A stretch of DNA of 64,000 nucleotides, taken from the NCBI GenBank assembly GCA_964035575.1, contig OZ037917.1:434001-498000 (forward strand), written 5' to 3'. Numbering within the stretch: the first letter of the stretch is position 1; each line of letters starts with the position of its first letter. The notes below the pieces were generated by a model, which had not been told where the DNA came from, did not search any database, and saw nothing but the letters and a program-made list of their open reading frames with translations. Source of the stretch: Rhynchopus sp. YZ270_cl-10. Its lineage: Eukaryota > Euglenozoa > Diplonemea > Diplonemida > Diplonemidae. Positions 61,739 through 64,000 of this stretch are shown here, piece after piece. The position numbers and the translations under genes were made by a program.

Positions 61739-62406
61739 CAAATAATTAATTGCGTTGACGCTTCCACACACGCACTATATCTCTCACCTGTTGGGGTGGT
61801 GTTGCGGAGCACTGTTAGGGTAAGTGAACAACGTGACACTTTCCGCTCGACTAAGTAATGTACGTAAAAAAAGAGAGAGCTGCTTTTTTTTTTTTTTTTT
61901 TTTTTGCGTTATGGAAAAGTTATGAGGGTTATTTGAACCTCCATAGATTTGCCTTTTTTTTTTTGTTGCTTTTTTTTGTTTTGTTTTGTTCGTTCATTGT
62001 TATTTTGCTGTATTTTTTTTTTTAACACTCAATCCCAAATTTTTGTCCAAACTGGGTATTTTTTTAAATAAAGAACAACTATTCAAAACCGTAAAATTCT
62101 TGCTTTAATTGATTTTTCTGGTAAAACCTATGAACACGCAAAAAAAATCGACCAGATTCGTTGAGTGACTAAAACCCAATCACCCATAGAGAGAGAGACC
62201 CAAAACGGTGATTTTCCCTGTAATTCCTTAAGGAATTGCCTTTGCCATTTGAAAAAATATTATGACCGCAAAAATGGCAACATGTAATCTGTGATGCTCA
62301 AAAGTGCAAAATTCTTGCTCCAATGGATTCTCCGGGTATATATTGTACCTGGAGAATATGCTCATATCACTCTTCAGACCATCTGGGGTATGGTCACACA
62401 CAGGTA
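61739..62406. other. AT-rich spacer
   Basis: No gene. Long T runs (about 61885-61905), a direct repeat of AAAATTCTTGCT at about 62095 and 62309, and GAGAGAGA at about 62190. Confidence 0.4.
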
Positions 62407-62948
62407 GTATACACAGTATACACAGTATACACAGTATACACAGTATACACAGTATACACAGTATACACAGTATACACAGTATACACAGTATACACAGTAT
62501 ACACAGTATACACAGTATACACAGTATACACAGTATACACAGTATACACAGTATACACAGTATACACAGTATACACAGTATACACAGTATACACAGTATA
62601 CACAGTATACACAGTATACACAGTATACACAGTATACACAGTATACACAGTATACACAGTATACACAGTATACACAGTATACACAGTATACACAGTATAC
62701 ACAGTATACACAGTATACACAGTATACACAGTATACACAGTATACACAGTATACACAGTATACACAGTATACACAGTATACACAGTATACACAGTATACA
62801 CAGTATACACAGTATACACAGTATACACAGTATACACAGTATACACAGTATACACAGTATACACAGTATACACAGTATACACAGTATACACAGTATACAC
62901 AGTATACACAGTATACACAGTATACACAGTATACACAGTATACACAGG
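62407..62948. repeat. 9-bp tandem array, about 60 copies
   Basis: Unit GTATACACA, perfect throughout. Because nine is a multiple of three, every frame is open and mimics long ORFs. Confidence 0.98.
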
Positions 62949-62960
62949 GGATTGGGAGTG

Positions 62961-63112
62961 CAGTGCAGTACAGTACAGTACAGTACAGTACAGTACAGTA
63001 CAGTACAGTACAGTACAGTACAGTACAGTACAGTACAGTACAGTACAGTACAGTACAGTACAGTACAGTACAGTACAGTACAGTACAGTACAGTACAGTA
63101 CAGTACAGTACA
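62961..63112. repeat. 5-bp tandem array, about 29 copies
   Basis: Unit CAGTA, perfect apart from the first unit (CAGTG), and only 12 bases from the 9-bp array. Confidence 0.97.
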
Positions 63113-63397
63113 CATATCAGACAAGATCTCGTTAGGCGTATACTTCTGGGCCTCGTTCACTTCATAAACCACAGATGCAATTTTTTGAGCCTACGACCCC
63201 GCATTTAACTCATTTCGATCCGCTGATTTCAATCCCAAAAAATATTTCAAAAAAATATTTCTGGTGTGGCACCTTAACCGATTCTCCGTGGTTCTACCCG
63301 TTGTCCCTCCGTAAAGGGGGGGTATGGATGTTGGAAAACAGACCTTCATAGGCACCTTCGGTACAACGTCGCAGGCAGGCCAAACAGCGTTTTAAAT

Positions 63398-63743
63398 TTG
63401 TTGTTTGTGAGCTACCCGCATGTGGAAGGCCCACTTCTCAGAATTCACGACATCTTTTCTCGACCCGATCGGTGGAGTACATATTTGTTATCACCCCCTG
63501 GTTACCCTACTTACACATTTTCAAAAGAATCGGCGTTGAAGAAAATCAGAATGCTCGATGTTCACTCGTGGGATAGTTTTTCACGAGTATAAAGTACGGT
63601 GTGAACATCTCATATATTGGTGCACTCTCGCTGATCTCTTTGACCGGAAATATGTGCAACACATGCACTCCTCCTCGCGTGTGCGGTTGATGAAGCTGTT
63701 GCAAGCGTCTTCTCCATTACAGTCTCAAGAGAAATACGTCTGA
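63398..63743 (+). other. Two short overlapping plus-strand ORFs, doubtful
   Basis: Frames of 64 and 61 codons with protein-like composition (FSRPDRWSTYLLSPPGYPTY; CTLADLFDRKYVQHMHSS). They lie in different frames with no convincing intron between them and oppose the direction of all other genes. Possibly a decayed coding fragment. Confidence 0.25.
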
Positions 63744-63759
63744 CAGCAGACGAGTCCGG

Positions 63760-63910
63760 GGCTGGACATCCACTCAAATGCAGGACATGTCTTTAATGTC
63801 CTAATCCTTTGCACCAAGCACCACCCCAGGCGCTTCGCGGCGAAGGGCAGGCTTAGCCCAGCCCTTAGCCTCGAAGCGACTGGGGGGTCTGGGGGGCGGA
63901 GCCCCCCAGC
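63760..63910. repeat. GC-rich hairpin cluster
   Basis: Three nested dyads: AGGACAT with ATGTCCT; CGCTTCG with CGAAGCG; and CTGGGGGG with CCCCCCAG around a GGCGGAG centre. Base composition differs sharply from the AT-rich surroundings. Could be the end of an element continuing beyond the window. Confidence 0.65.
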
Positions 63911-64000
63911 GAAATTTTTTGACTTAACACTGCTTGTGCTTAGAAAACCCGAATTTTTTACCCTTCAAAATTGCATTTGAGGAACTCACAACGCGTCAAA

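Noticed and set aside
62228-63172. Long ORFs on both strands made of ILC, VYT or HSI repeats
   Set aside because: Produced by the 9-bp and 5-bp tandem arrays; no start context or conserved domain.
1-64000. CRISPR array or bacterial operon
   Set aside because: No repeat-spacer pattern; genes have introns and eukaryotic families.

Overview
The window looks like nuclear DNA of a protist, most likely a euglenozoan and possibly a diplonemid (inference). Three things point there. Every gene I can support, 17 gene models or copies over about 60 kb, lies on the minus strand, as in long directional gene clusters. Most start codons are preceded within 3-31 nt by a pyrimidine-rich stretch ending in CAG, as expected of spliced-leader acceptors. 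The C-terminal end of the large leucine-rich-repeat protein resembles the PH-like modules common in that group. Unlike kinetoplastids, several genes contain short cis-introns (43-61 nt typical, donor mostly GTATG, acceptor CAG). I saw no rRNA, tRNA or spliced-leader RNA gene. Homopolymer runs, short hairpin repeats and transposon debris fill the intergenic DNA.

Layout, low to high coordinates (minus-strand transcription runs the other way). 1-5.6 kb: a DEDDy (RNase D-like) 3'-5' exonuclease gene and two downstream partial tandem copies, one of them dead, with a 1.1 kb intron swollen by an inverted-repeat element; a Crypton-like tyrosine-recombinase remnant lies between them. 6.8-31.1 kb: six paralogous secreted alpha/beta hydrolases of the S15/CocE type (called H1-H6 here), interrupted by a protein kinase and by a 2.6 kb composite of two foldback elements. 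Nearly identical blocks shared within H1/H2/H3 and within H4/H5 show recent gene conversion. 31.8-57.9 kb: single-copy housekeeping genes with introns: an SK-like potassium channel, a UBE2O-type ubiquitin E2, a BAP31-like ER membrane protein, Las1, a disordered His/Gln-rich protein, a CLASP/TOG protein, an LRR-PH protein and an acyl-CoA dehydrogenase. 53-55 kb holds a degenerate tandem repeat. 60.3-61 kb carries one gene of unknown function. 61.2-64 kb is repeats: a MITE with target duplication, a 540 bp 9-mer array, a 5-mer array and a GC-rich hairpin cluster.

The most unusual signals are (1) a set of 35-55 nt hairpin elements, often with a GCCTCTCGTG-like loop, scattered through intergenic DNA and also inside introns close to 3' splice sites; (2) a 40-49 bp element present twice, each copy flanked by its own perfect 15 bp direct repeat; (3) the paired foldback elements bounded by poly-G/poly-C; (4) the two separate gene-conversion partnerships in the hydrolase array. 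The intact proteins do not form one pathway: the hydrolases are a secreted-enzyme expansion, the rest are ordinary cell-biology genes.
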